Part shown: positions 19,086-27,289 of the stretch, in pieces | How the letters are laid out: each line of letters opens with the position of its first letter | Numbering within the stretch: the first letter of the stretch is position 1 | Assembly (NCBI GenBank): GCA_965248235.1 | Contig: CBDFIU010000002.1 | Location: forward strand, 372,001-436,000 | Length of the DNA: 64,000 nucleotides | Reading direction: 5' to 3' | Source of the DNA: UBA6623 sp965248235 | Lineage (GTDB): Bacteria; Acidobacteriota; Terriglobia; Bryobacterales; UBA6623 | Notes under the pieces: model-generated | What the model was told of the DNA's origin: nothing | What the model saw: only the letters and a program-made list of their open reading frames with translations | The model's database searches: none | Translations under genes and position numbers: made by a program

Positions 19086-19718
19086 CTAACGCCGGAATCG
19101 CAAGAGCAACATCACGACACCCGGTAGCCCGATTGCTCCGGCGAACGCGGGCAAGAACGATTCCACGTCCATGGCGTAGGCGCCGACCGCCGCATACGTA
19201 ATGGCGATGCCGGCATTCGAAAGTCCCGCCATGAGGAAGAAACGCCTGGCGGGCATTCCGGCGACGCCCGCGAAAACGACCGAGGCATCGGCTAAGACCG
19301 GCACGGCGCGGAAAACGACCACGCTCCAATCACCGATGCGCTCGTGGAGCCCCGAGACGCGGGCGATTTCCTGCTCACCGACGAAGCGTTGGGTCGCCGT
19401 GCGTCCAGGACCTGTTCCCAAGGCGTAGCCGATCCAGCAACCGGCGGTCATGCCGCTCCAGGTGACCAGGGCGCCGGGCCAGAGGCCGAGCAGCGAACCC
19501 GCGGCGGTGCTGAGGATGCTCGATGGAACGGGCAGGACCAAGTCGCCGGCCAGGAGCGCCGCGAGCACTCCGCCGATCGCCCAGCGCGAGGACGGGGATT
19601 CCAGCATGCCGCGGCTCCAGGCGAGGATCGCCTCTTCCCACAGAAAGAACGGTCCGAGGATTAGCAGCAGAACGAGCGCGGCCGCGGCCGACCAGCGGAT
19701 TAGGACTTCGCGTTGCAC
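19086..19718 (-). CDS. VTT/DedA-family (TVP38-like) membrane protein
   Basis: The 210-residue integral membrane protein has hydrophobic spans at about 9-30, 45-70, 75-100, 160-180 and 185-208. It also has the VTT signature, with GDLVLPVPSSILSTAAGSLLG followed by GTGPGRTATQRFVG and FRAVPVLADASVVFAGVAGM. Family members act in lipid scrambling or proton-linked membrane homeostasis in the inner membrane; the precise role here is unknown. It uses a GTG start, with only a weak ribosome site. It stands alone between a TPR gene and the transporter on the same strand. Confidence 0.83.
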   Translation of the reverse strand: MQREVLIRWSAAAALVLLLILGPFFLWEEAILAWSRGMLESPSSRWAIGGVLAALLAGDLVLPVPSSILSTAAGSLLGLWPGALVTWSGMTAGCWIGYALGTGPGRTATQRFVGEQEIARVSGLHERIGDWSVVVFRAVPVLADASVVFAGVAGMPARRFFLMAGLSNAGIAITYAAVGAYAMDVESFLPAFAGAIGLPGVVMLLLRFRR

Positions 19719-19806
19719 TGTCTTTCTTGCACGATTTCCGCCGATGCTTCCCGCGGGCTGTTGCCGTTACCCGTGACACCTGTTTGATTGCCGTCGGCCG
19801 GAATGC

Positions 19807-21468
19807 TCAGCTCCGCTCCGCCGTTGCCGCGCGGCTGACCAACCACCCGGTCAGCACGCAGACGACGCAGCCCACCATGTTGTACCAGAGAAAGGAAATC
19901 TCGGTCGTGCGGGCTGTCCAGGCTACGGCGGCGAGGCCCGCCAACATTCCGGCGAAAGCCCCATGGCCGTTCACGCGCCAGGGAGCGAAGGCCAAGACGA
20001 ACACCCCAAGCAGCGACCCGTAGAACAGCGACCCGACTACGTTAACCGCTTCAATCAAAGACCCGAGCTGCCCGCCGAAACCGGCGAAGACCATGGCGTA
20101 GAGCCCCCAAAAGACCGTCGCCATTTTCGATACACCCGTGTAGTGGGCGTCGGACGCGTCGCGCCGTACGTAACGTCGATAGTGATCCATCACCGTCACG
20201 GCGGCGAGGGAATTGAGTTCGGACGAGATACTCGACATGGCCGCCGCGAAAACCGCCGCCATGATGAGCCCGACCAAGCCCACCGGCAGATAACCCATCA
20301 CGAAGGTCAGAAAGATGTAGTTCGTGTCGTTGTAGGTCTTGCCGCCCATGCGGTCCTCGGCGAGCCGCATGCCCTCGCCTCGGACCGAAACAAGCCGTTG
20401 GTCGGCGTCCAGATAGCTTGCGCGCGAGCCGGGTGTATCGGCGGCGAGCAATGAGCGGGCGGCTTCCCGGCGTTGCTCGAATGACGTGCGGTAGCGCTCG
20501 TTGACGCCGGCGTAGTCGGAGGAACTCTCCAGCCGACCGCGTTCGACGTTATTGAACAGCATCGGGGGTTCGGTGAAGACGAAAAACGAGAACACCATCG
20601 CCCCGGTCAGCAGGATGAGAAACTGCAACGGCACTTTGACCACCGCGTTCAGCAACAAACTGAGCCGCATGTGAAGAATCGATTTGCCGGTCAAGTATCG
20701 TTGCACCTGCGACTGATCGCAACCGAAATACGCCAGAGCCAGAAATGACCCGCCGATCAGCCCCGACCACAGGTTGTAGCGATTTTGCCAATCAAACTCC
20801 AGGTCGACGGCACGTAGTTTTCCGGCCGTGCCGGCCAACGACAGCGCGTCGGAGAACGACACATCCGCCGGCAGCGCCAGCACCGCGGCGGCGAATGCCG
20901 CGCCGATGCCCACAAACATGACGGTCATCTGCTGCACGTCGGTCCACATCACGGCCTTGATACCGCCGATCGAGGTATAACCTACGACCAACACGCCCAT
21001 CGTGAGAATGGTTGCCCACTCGGGCCAGCCGACCATGATCGACAGCACGACGGCCGGGGCGTAGAGGGCCAAGCCGACACCCAAGCCGCGTTGGATCAAG
21101 AAGATCACGCTCGCCAAAGTACGCGTTTTGAGGTCGAAACGTTGCTCGAGATATTCGTAGGCCGTGTAAACGCCCGAGCGGTGGAAGAAGGGAACGGCGA
21201 CCGCCGAGATGATCACCATCGCAATCGGCAGCCCAAAATAGAATTGCACGAAGCGAATGCCGTCGACGAAGCCTTGCCCGGTGGTCCCGATGAAGGTAAT
21301 GGCACTGGCCTGGGTGGCCATGATCGACATACCGATTACCCACCAGGGCATCGACTTGCCGGCCAGCAGATAATCGCGGACCCCGCGGCCGCCGCGGGCG
21401 CGCCGCAGGCCGTAGCCAATGATGCCGGTCAAGGAAATCGCGAGGATGATCCAGTCGAGCAGGTGCAT
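19807..21468 (-). CDS. Sodium:solute symporter (SSS family)
   Basis: The 553-residue product begins MHLLDWIILAISLTGIIGYG, has GRGVRDYLLAGKSMPWWVIGMSI and MATQASAITFIGTTGQGF (the Na+ site helix), and about 13 membrane spans. The FGCDQSQVQRYLTGKS segment and MSSISSELNSLAAVTVMDHYRRY are SSS hallmarks. A soluble insertion of about 75 residues (FNNVERGRLESSSDYAG and on, roughly 320-395) faces the periplasm or cytoplasm. The ATG overlaps the stop of a 58-aa upstream gene as TAATG, so the two are translated together. Substrate is unknown. Confidence 0.93.
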   Translation of the reverse strand: MHLLDWIILAISLTGIIGYGLRRARGGRGVRDYLLAGKSMPWWVIGMSIMATQASAITFIGTTGQGFVDGIRFVQFYFGLPIAMVIISAVAVPFFHRSGVYTAYEYLEQRFDLKTRTLASVIFLIQRGLGVGLALYAPAVVLSIMVGWPEWATILTMGVLVVGYTSIGGIKAVMWTDVQQMTVMFVGIGAAFAAAVLALPADVSFSDALSLAGTAGKLRAVDLEFDWQNRYNLWSGLIGGSFLALAYFGCDQSQVQRYLTGKSILHMRLSLLLNAVVKVPLQFLILLTGAMVFSFFVFTEPPMLFNNVERGRLESSSDYAGVNERYRTSFEQRREAARSLLAADTPGSRASYLDADQRLVSVRGEGMRLAEDRMGGKTYNDTNYIFLTFVMGYLPVGLVGLIMAAVFAAAMSSISSELNSLAAVTVMDHYRRYVRRDASDAHYTGVSKMATVFWGLYAMVFAGFGGQLGSLIEAVNVVGSLFYGSLLGVFVLAFAPWRVNGHGAFAGMLAGLAAVAWTARTTEISFLWYNMVGCVVCVLTGWLVSRAATAERS

Positions 21469-21644
21469 TAGGTCGAGTTGAAGCGCGACGTGAAGACGAG
21501 CAGGAGCACGATCCAGAAAGCGAGGTGAGCAAGCACGGCGCCGTAGAGCCGCGGCCAAGACCCAAGGACCGGCGGGGGCTCGACGTCCCCGACGACGTCA
21601 TTTCTAGACGGATGGGGCAGCGGATGGGGCGTCGGGGCCGTCAC
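21468..21644 (-). CDS. 58-aa single-span membrane peptide coupled to the symporter
   Basis: The frame starts with GTG at 21644 (GGA 8 bases upstream) and ends in TAA that overlaps the symporter ATG by one base (TAATG). The product is proline-rich at the N-terminus, then has one strong membrane helix (RLYGAVLAHLAFWIVLLLVF) and ends TSRFNST. Coupled translation and the clear helix argue that it is real. A small partner or assembly subunit of an SSS transporter is the simplest inference. I do not recognise a named family. Confidence 0.6.
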   Translation of the reverse strand: MTAPTPHPLPHPSRNDVVGDVEPPPVLGSWPRLYGAVLAHLAFWIVLLLVFTSRFNST

Positions 21645-21697
21645 GATTCGGTTCCGCTGGCGCTTATCGGTTAGGGCGATATTTGGCCGCCCGCGCC

Positions 21698-22936
21698 TTA
21701 CTTCTTCTTTCCCTTTTTCTTGGGGGCCGATCGAGGAGGCTTTCTGAGGACGAGTTCGGCGATGTGTTCGAGCACGGCCCGGAAATAGGCGCCATTGCGC
21801 CGGCTCTCGGGCATTCCCTCGGTCAGCTCGCTGGTTTGCTGGGGAACGTAGGCAAAGGGAAATCGATGGGCTTGTTTCCAGGGTACGTAGCCCCACCCGG
21901 CGCCCTCTTTGAAAAGCGCGTCGGCGCTGGCCTTCTCGCGCGAAAGGTTGGCGGGTGTTGTCTCGTGGCCGTTGTCGTCGCGGATCATCCACAAGGCGCG
22001 TCCGGTGGAACGAAACTGCCGGAGGCGGCTGAGCTTTTCGCCCGGCGTGCGGCCGTTGCCGTGCAGCAGGACCAGATCGCATACCCTGGCCAAAGAGTCG
22101 GGGTAGGACATCTTCCCGCTGCTCGACGCCCCGATCGGGAGCGTGTAGTCGGCCTCGTTAAAGCGCTCGCGAACGAGCTCGACCAAACGGTCGATGTTTT
22201 CGGGAATGAAGCGGGCGTGGCCCCAACTGCGACCGCCGAGGTCCCATTCATCGGCGACGTTGATGATGACGTTGCGGAAATTCTTTTCGATCAGCCAATC
22301 GGTGATGTTGCGGGCGGCCGCGGCGATGGCTTCGGGCTCGCCGAAGACCTCGTCTTGCGCGGGGTGGAAATACGTCAGGCACACGACCATCCCGCGCTGG
22401 TCGGCGGCGCGCAGCAGGCGTTCGAGCCGGGCCATCCAGGCGGGTTTGAGCGAGCCGTCGGGGGCGAAAGCACTGATCAGCACCCCGCCGTTCTTCCCGT
22501 GTTTGACCGAGTCGTCGCGCGCGACGCCGTTGACCTTTTCGTCGTAGCCGGGATTACCGGACTGGAGACTGACGGTCAAAGCCAGAACGCCGTGTTGCTT
22601 GTAAAAGTCCAGGGCCTCGATGACGCGCGTGGTGTTGCCGTCGGGGTCGAATTGGCGTTCCTTGAGCCATTCGTCATCGAACACGGATTGGCCCAGCCGC
22701 AGGGTCATCAGTTTGCCGCGCGCCTGACGGCGGTAGAGGCCGCCGGTATAGGTGAGCTGCCATTTGGTTCCCGCCGACCCGCGGAGGTAGAAACGCTCCG
22801 ACTTGTAGCGCGGCCCGAGCATCGCGCCGGTGGCGACCTCGACCGCCGACAGCGGCGTGCTCAGCGCGCCGAAGGTCGCGCCGAATAAGAGACAAAGCGT
22901 CGCCCGCGCCGTTGTTGCTCTGCAGTTTCGCCCCAC
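21698..22936 (-). CDS. Secreted protein of unknown function, possible glycoside-hydrolase-like barrel
   Basis: The product of about 412 residues has an N-terminal signal peptide (ARATLCLLFGATFGALSTPL, then SAVEV). The body looks like a TIM-barrel glycosidase: VIEALDFYKQHGVLALTVSLQ, GMVVCLTYFHPAQDE, NVIINVADEWD (possible acid residue E in ADEWD), and LWMIRDDNGHET. No confident family is recognised. It ends in a lysine-rich tail. The start is taken as GTG 22936 because it gives a compact signal peptide; an in-frame GTG at 22996 is possible. It lies downstream of the broken SGNH gene on the same strand. Confidence 0.7.
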   Translation of the reverse strand: MGRNCRATTARATLCLLFGATFGALSTPLSAVEVATGAMLGPRYKSERFYLRGSAGTKWQLTYTGGLYRRQARGKLMTLRLGQSVFDDEWLKERQFDPDGNTTRVIEALDFYKQHGVLALTVSLQSGNPGYDEKVNGVARDDSVKHGKNGGVLISAFAPDGSLKPAWMARLERLLRAADQRGMVVCLTYFHPAQDEVFGEPEAIAAAARNITDWLIEKNFRNVIINVADEWDLGGRSWGHARFIPENIDRLVELVRERFNEADYTLPIGASSSGKMSYPDSLARVCDLVLLHGNGRTPGEKLSRLRQFRSTGRALWMIRDDNGHETTPANLSREKASADALFKEGAGWGYVPWKQAHRFPFAYVPQQTSELTEGMPESRRNGAYFRAVLEHIAELVLRKPPRSAPKKKGKKK

Positions 22937-23075
22937 GAAAAGTCCACGCGGTGAAGCCTTGTCAGGCTTCTCCCGCAAAGATACCCATTGTTGCACAGCG
23001 GGAGGTGGAAGCGAATGGGACTAACAAGTTGCGTCTGTCGCTACCCAACATGGGCGGGTTAAGGTTTGCCGTTTG

Positions 23076-23856
23076 CTACTTCGTTTCGATCAGCGGGCGG
23101 GCGTTTTGGTAGATTTTTTCAGCGAGCTTGGCGTTGGTTTCGTCGGCGGAGACGGCGTTGGGCGCTTTGTTGAGGCCGAGCGCAACGGTATTGACGGTTG
23201 TTGCGCCTTCCTCGTCACCCCAGCGCGCGCGCAGGCCCGCGTAGACTCGACTGCGGTTGCGCAGCAGCTCCCAGAGCGGCCGTTGATGCTCCTCGCGATA
23301 GGCGTCCCAGGCTTCGACCATGGTTTGGAAGTTGTAGGGGGACGATGTCGGGGTCATAGTCAACGACGGTAAAAACGAGATGCGCGATCGATTGCCTCGA
23401 AACACATGACTGAATCGCGGCGTTGATGACTTCGATGTCGCGACCCGGATAGCGTTCCCGCAACAGAGTCCGCAGCGACCCGGGCAAGGTTGTTTCGTAA
23501 GTGCTTCCCAACTCCACCGCGGATGAACCGAGGAACGCAATGCGCAGTTGCCCGGCCGATTTCTGCTTCGGAAGCGAGTAGTCGGCCGAGGGCACTCGAA
23601 ACCCGTCTTCGTTGGTGTAGTGGTAGACGGGGCTGGTGTGGCGCGACATCTCGTGCGTGTCGCCGGTCACATACGACAGGTTCGCGTGAGGGCGGAACAT
23701 GACGTAGGGATGCAGCTTGTTGTGGAAAGGCAGCACCAGTCGGCCGGGGGCTTGGTAGCCGAGGTAGGCTTCGGCGAGTAGGAAGGCCGCGACCGCCGAC
23801 AACAGAACAACGGTCGGGTAGTAAAGCAGTCGCCGAAGGCGGGAGCCGGAGGGCAT
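23076..23856 (-). pseudogene. SGNH/GDSL-like hydrolase, frameshifted and without ribosome site
   Basis: The first frame (from ATG 23856) shows a membrane anchor (LLYYPTVVLLSAVAAFLLAEAYLG) and a GDSL-type beginning (LRIAFLGSSAVELGSTYETT, INAAIQSC), then runs to an unrelated end at 23215 after DYDPDIV. In the next frame the expected sequence resumes, YNFQTMVEAWDAYREEHQRP, and ends at 23076. One extra G in the five-G run 23337-23341 explains the break. The rebuilt protein (about 259 residues) still lacks the C-terminal D-x-x-H box. The bases before the ATG belong to palindrome R5, with no Shine-Dalgarno. A base-calling error could explain the frameshift alone. Confidence 0.72.
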
Positions 23857-23861
23857 GGGTC

Positions 23862-23960
23862 AGAGAAAAAATGGGAACAGTCCGCTTCGCGCCGAGCGCA
23901 ACCCTTGATTCAGTAGAACGTTCTCAGGTGGCGCCTTCGATAGCTCCCGAGTTTCAACTC
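23862..23960. repeat. REP/MITE-like palindrome R5 (degenerate)
   Basis: GTCAGAGAAAAAATGGGAAC followed by AGTCCGCTTCGCGCCGAGCG corresponds to the left half of the family, and GGCGCCTTCGATAGCTCCCG to the right half; the right terminal box is eroded. It starts within 6 bp of the start codon of the broken SGNH gene. Confidence 0.6.
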
Positions 23961-24205
23961 GGTTTGCACGTCGGTCGGAGGCCGTGATCCGTCTTAAGCG
24001 TTAGGATTCGGAGTGGGAAGCCGATTTCACATCAGGAATCCACTTCCGATCCAGAATCTCTTTTCTTTGTTTCCGTTAGGCCAATCGCAACCAGCCGATC
24101 CGACTCTCACCAAAATCACTAGAGCAAGTCTTCCCCCAGCTTGAAATCGCCGCCGGGACCACTACGATTGTGTAACGCGAACGTTGGCCATGAGCCGAGC
24201 CGGCG
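23961..24205. other. Spacer with no recognised feature
   Basis: Between R5 and the SnoaL-like remnant I see no ORF with coding character, tRNA, or clear hairpin. It is AT-richer than its surroundings. Confidence 0.4.
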
Positions 24206-24575
24206 CTACACCCAACCAAGCTGCTGCATTGTGAGCCCCGAGTGCCAAATCTTGGTCATGTGGCTGATCTTGTCGCCCTCAAAGAACATCACGTACACGT
24301 AGTCGGCCTTGGTGCTCTTGCCGGTAGGCGGACACATTGTTGCGTTCGGCGTCGACGGCCCACGACTTGAGGTCGTAGACGGCGTCGGGCATAAAACCAA
24401 CCAGAGCTTTCATCCAATCGGCATACGCCTCAAGAGTCTTAACGTCGGCCAGGGGCTCGGCTTGGGCCGAGAACGACGCTTCCGGCTTGCAGTAGGGCGC
24501 GCAAGCCTCCCAGCCCTTGCCGGCCTCGCAGGCCTCAAAAAAACCTTGGGCTGTTTGTTCCATGGAATGCGTCAT
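24206..24575 (-). pseudogene. SnoaL/NTF2-like protein broken by an internal deletion
   Basis: From ATG 24575 (with GGAGGGAA upstream) the frame encodes a SnoaL-like fold (MEQTAQGFFEACEAGKGWEA, MPDAVYDLKSWAVDAERNNV) and then loses similarity after NNVSAY. A second frame carries the expected C-terminus (TGKSTKADYVYVMFFEGDK, then ISHMTKIWHSGLTMQQLGWV) ending at 24206. Relatives have about 16-20 more residues (a GTHTG...PVPPTGK loop) between the two parts. The junction reads CCGCCTAC, which encodes both SAY and PPT in the two frames, so a deletion between two short CCGCCTAC repeats is the likely cause. This is a true deletion rather than a one-base error. Confidence 0.75.
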
Positions 24576-24666
24576 CGGGTTCCCTCCGCCTCAAAGATGA
24601 GGATGTCCTTGGATCCGGCAATGCTAGATAGTTTGACCAATCACGAGCCGTCCCTGACCTCAGGCC

Positions 24667-24695
24667 AGTGTACCGCGCATAGCTGTCGCGAACAA
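24667..24695 (-). promoter_or_regulatory. Promoter-like sequence upstream of the SnoaL-like remnant
   Basis: On the minus strand TTGTTC (complement of 24690-24695) and TACACT (complement of 24667-24672) are 17 bp apart, followed by a leader of about 85 nt to the ATG at 24575. It fits a sigma-70 promoter left behind by the decayed gene. Confidence 0.4.
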
Positions 24696-24756
24696 GCCAT
24701 GTGTTGAACAAAGACTTTTTTTTCGGGTTCGGGCTGTCGTGTCTCAGAGCCCTGGT

Positions 24757-25035
24757 ACTCAGACCACGTGAAAAGACACCTTTCCACGACCTTGTTGAGA
24801 AGGCTTCGATCCGCCATTGCGGGGGAAACCACCGCCAACCAGAGCCGCATCGCCGCGGGGCTGTGAAAAATTGGCGACTGTACCGAACGCGGACCGAATA
24901 AGTTCCATCGAATCAACAATTTCTCCTGGCGCGAAGTGGACTGTCCCCCATTTTTTCACAGCCCCCACACGATGCGGTCACTCAAGAATAGTGCTTTGCA
25001 GCCAAACAAACTTTTTCATGCGGTCGTGGCCCTAG
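24757..25035 (+). repeat. Dispersed repeat A, copy 2, interrupted by R3
   Basis: The two flanks, 24757-24854 and 24967-25035, match repeat A copy 1 at 6303-6475 with few changes (for example ACGTGAAAAGACACCTTTCC and GATGCGGTCACTCAAGAA). The sequence is split at the loop of its GCATCGC/GCGATGC hairpin by element R3. Confidence 0.8.
24855..24966. repeat. REP/MITE-like palindrome R3, nested in repeat A
   Basis: GCGGGGCTGTGAAAAATTGG on the left and CATTTTTTCACAGCCCCC on the right are inverted ends about 110 bp apart. The centre (TCAACAATTTCTCCTGGCGC, then GAAGTGGACTGTCCCC) is nearly identical to R4. Comparison with repeat A copy 1 gives the precise insertion point. Confidence 0.88.
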
Positions 25036-25048
25036 AGCGCGCCTCCGG

Positions 25049-25240
25049 TCAGCGAGCTTCCGCCTCTCCCGCGAGAACGTAATCACGGTACAGCCGCTCG
25101 CAGTCGGGATTGCAGAAGATTTGCGCCTCGCCGTCGACTTCGGCTTCCCAGTATTGCTTGGGAATCACCAGTCCGCAGCAGACGCAGTAGATCATCGATT
25201 GATCATGCCAGGTGACGTTTCGATCTTGCCATTTCCCCAT
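25049..25240 (-). CDS. 63-aa TRASH/zinc-ribbon-like protein
   Basis: From ATG 25240 (GAGGA about 6 bases upstream) the product reads MGKWQDRNVTWHDQSMIYCV and on. It contains C19-x2-C22 and C43-x3-C47 separated by 20 residues, with FCNPDCERLY at the second pair; this is the spacing of TRASH/MYM-type metal-binding modules. Such small proteins bind zinc or copper and may act as metallochaperones or binding partners; the function here is unknown. It lies between two palindromic elements (R3 and R4), and its C-terminus follows directly on repeat A copy 2. Confidence 0.68.
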   Translation of the reverse strand: MGKWQDRNVTWHDQSMIYCVCCGLVIPKQYWEAEVDGEAQIFCNPDCERLYRDYVLAGEAEAR

Positions 25241-25310
25241 TGTCTTCCTCGTCCTAACCCGAAACTTCAAATCTCACTCAGCTCTTCTATCACCCGAGCC
25301 GCGCCGCCGT

Positions 25311-25420
25311 GCGGCTGTGAAAAATTGGGGACTGTACCGAGCGCCGACCAAATAAGCTCCATCAAATCAACAATTTCTCCTGGCGCGAAGTGGACTGTCC
25401 CCATTTTTTCACAGCCCCTG
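25311..25420. repeat. REP/MITE-like palindrome R4
   Basis: GCGGCTGTGAAAAATTGGGG on the left and CCATTTTTTCACAGCCCC on the right bracket a centre about 90-95 percent identical to R3. R3 and R4 are only 350 bp apart in the same orientation, flanking the 63-aa gene. Confidence 0.88.
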
Positions 25421-25563
25421 TGCGGCGCAGTCCCCGCGAACCCTTCAAGCAAGTTTCTCCCCTGACCGAGCCGGCCCAGCCGGTGGCGGGACTAGCCCGA
25501 AACTCGAATTTCGATTTTCGAACACCCGAGCCGGCGCGGCCGGTGGCCCCCCCCAGCCTCGGC
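25421..25563. other. Short spacer after hyuB
   Basis: It holds a direct repeat of an ACCGAGCCGGCCCAGCCGGT-like unit (25467-25486 and about 25525-25545, CCCGAGCCGGCGCGGCCGGT), each able to fold as a GC hairpin; these may end hyuB transcription. No ORF is accepted. Confidence 0.35.
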
Positions 25564-27267
25564 TCACGGCCCCGCGTACCCATAAAACTCCCGCGCCGCC
25601 TCGGCGGAGATCAGCCCCTGCTTCACGTCGTCCGCGACGGCTTCAACCGGGCGCTCCTCGGGCGGCCCGTAACCGCCCCCGCCCGGCGACATGATCATCA
25701 CCTCGTCACCCTCCTTCAGCGCAATACGCGTGAATTTGGTGGGCGAAACGGTTCCGTAGACCTCCGAAAAGGTTCGAAACTCCATCGCACCCTTCTTCTT
25801 GACCAGCAGGCTGCCCGCCCCCCCGTGCTTCCCCCCGAAAAGCCCCCAAGGGTTCGTCTTCGTGCGATCAAGCAGCGCGCTGACGGTGATTTCCGGCCCC
25901 ACAACCCGCACCACCCGCTTGCCGCCCAGCCCCCCTCGGAATTTCCCCGCGCCCCCCGAATCAGGCCGCATGCTGTATTCGAGCGTCAAGAACGGATACT
26001 TCGTTTCGAGCACTTCGACCGGCGTGTTGCGGCAGTTCCCGTTGACCGGGCACATCACCGAATTGCCGTCATGATCAACCGTGGCGCCCCAGCCGCCGCC
26101 GTCAAAGTGGTAGTTGGTGTAGTATTCGCCGGTTTCGGGGTGAGTGCCGCCGAAAAGAAAATTGCAGGCCGTGCCGGCTTCCGCTGCCCCGGCGCGTTCG
26201 GGGACGGCCTGGCTCAACGCGGCCACTACGACGTTTTGCAGGTGCGGGTGGGTTTCCGTATTGCCGCCGACCGACGGCCCCGGATGCCGAACGTTGACAA
26301 CCGAACCCGCCTTCGTGATCACCCGGATAGGCCGATAGCAACCCGAATTCACGGGAATATCCTTGTTCGTCACGTGGAGCAAAGCGCTGTAAACGGCCGC
26401 CGCCGTCACAACGTAAGTGGCATTGACCGGCCCCTGCGCTTGCGGGTCGGAATCGCGCCAGTCGGCAATCACCTCGTCGTCCCTGATGACCAGCTTGAGG
26501 CGCATAAAGACCGGCTGATCGGTCACGCCGTCGTCTTCCATGCAGTCTTCAAAACGATAGACGCCGTTGGGGATTTCCTCGATCTCGGCGCGCATCCAGC
26601 GTTCCGAGTAATCGAGCAGTTGCGTCCCGGCGGCCTCGAAGACCTCGACCCCGTATCGCTCCAGCATTTCGTGCATGCGCGTTTCGGCGATCTTCAGCGA
26701 CCCGATCATCGCGTGCAGATCGCCCCAACTCGATTTCGGCGTGCGGTGATTCGTGAGAATAATCCGCCAGATATCCTTCACATACTCGCCGCGCCTCATG
26801 ATCTTCACCGGCGGCAGCCGCAAACCTTCTTGATAGACCTCGGTCGCGTCCGCGGCGAACGAACCGGGCGCCATCCCGCCGATCTCGCAAATATGCGCGA
26901 TATTACCGACGAAACAGCACAGTTTCCCTTCCCAAAAAACGGGCTTAAGCACCATGTGTTCGGGGATGTGGCACTGCCCGCGATAGGGGTCGTTGTGAAC
27001 CACGACATCGCCGGGCTCGAACGAGTCAAGCCCAAGCTCTTCAATCGTCCATTTCACGGCGTATTGCGCGGAGCCGAGCATGGTGGGACAAAACTCGGCC
27101 TGGCCGATCATCTCGGCGCGGGTATTGAAGATGACGCAGGAAAAATCCAACCCTTCGTTGAAGATGGGCGAATAGCTCGTCCGCATCATCGCCGTACCCA
27201 TCTCGCGGCAAGCGTTGATCAGGGCGTTGTTGATGACACTTAAAGTGACGCTGTCAATTTTTTCCAT
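25564..27267 (-). CDS. hyuB: Hydantoinase B / acetone-acetophenone carboxylase-type subunit (HyuB)
   Basis: HyuB-type subunits form ATP-dependent amidohydrolases or carboxylases with HyuA (N-methylhydantoinase, 5-oxoprolinase, acetophenone carboxylase). The 567-residue product has the family blocks SVINNALINACREMGTAMMR, FEPGDVVVHNDPYRGQCHIP, GGMAPGSFAADATEVYQEGL, TETHPHLQNVV, and the C-terminal GPEITVSALLDRTKTNPWGL and SPGGGGYG. Full length for the family. It starts 22 bp after the hyuA stop codon, so the two are co-transcribed. Exact substrate cannot be deduced. Confidence 0.95.
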   Translation of the reverse strand: MEKIDSVTLSVINNALINACREMGTAMMRTSYSPIFNEGLDFSCVIFNTRAEMIGQAEFCPTMLGSAQYAVKWTIEELGLDSFEPGDVVVHNDPYRGQCHIPEHMVLKPVFWEGKLCCFVGNIAHICEIGGMAPGSFAADATEVYQEGLRLPPVKIMRRGEYVKDIWRIILTNHRTPKSSWGDLHAMIGSLKIAETRMHEMLERYGVEVFEAAGTQLLDYSERWMRAEIEEIPNGVYRFEDCMEDDGVTDQPVFMRLKLVIRDDEVIADWRDSDPQAQGPVNATYVVTAAAVYSALLHVTNKDIPVNSGCYRPIRVITKAGSVVNVRHPGPSVGGNTETHPHLQNVVVAALSQAVPERAGAAEAGTACNFLFGGTHPETGEYYTNYHFDGGGWGATVDHDGNSVMCPVNGNCRNTPVEVLETKYPFLTLEYSMRPDSGGAGKFRGGLGGKRVVRVVGPEITVSALLDRTKTNPWGLFGGKHGGAGSLLVKKKGAMEFRTFSEVYGTVSPTKFTRIALKEGDEVMIMSPGGGGYGPPEERPVEAVADDVKQGLISAEAAREFYGYAGP

Positions 27268-27289
27268 TGATTCCGCCTCGGCTCACGGT

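Noticed and set aside
21645..22082. Longer version of the 58-aa peptide gene
   Set aside because: The upstream frame runs antisense-like through the neighbouring gene on the same strand; GTG 21644 gives a compact peptide.
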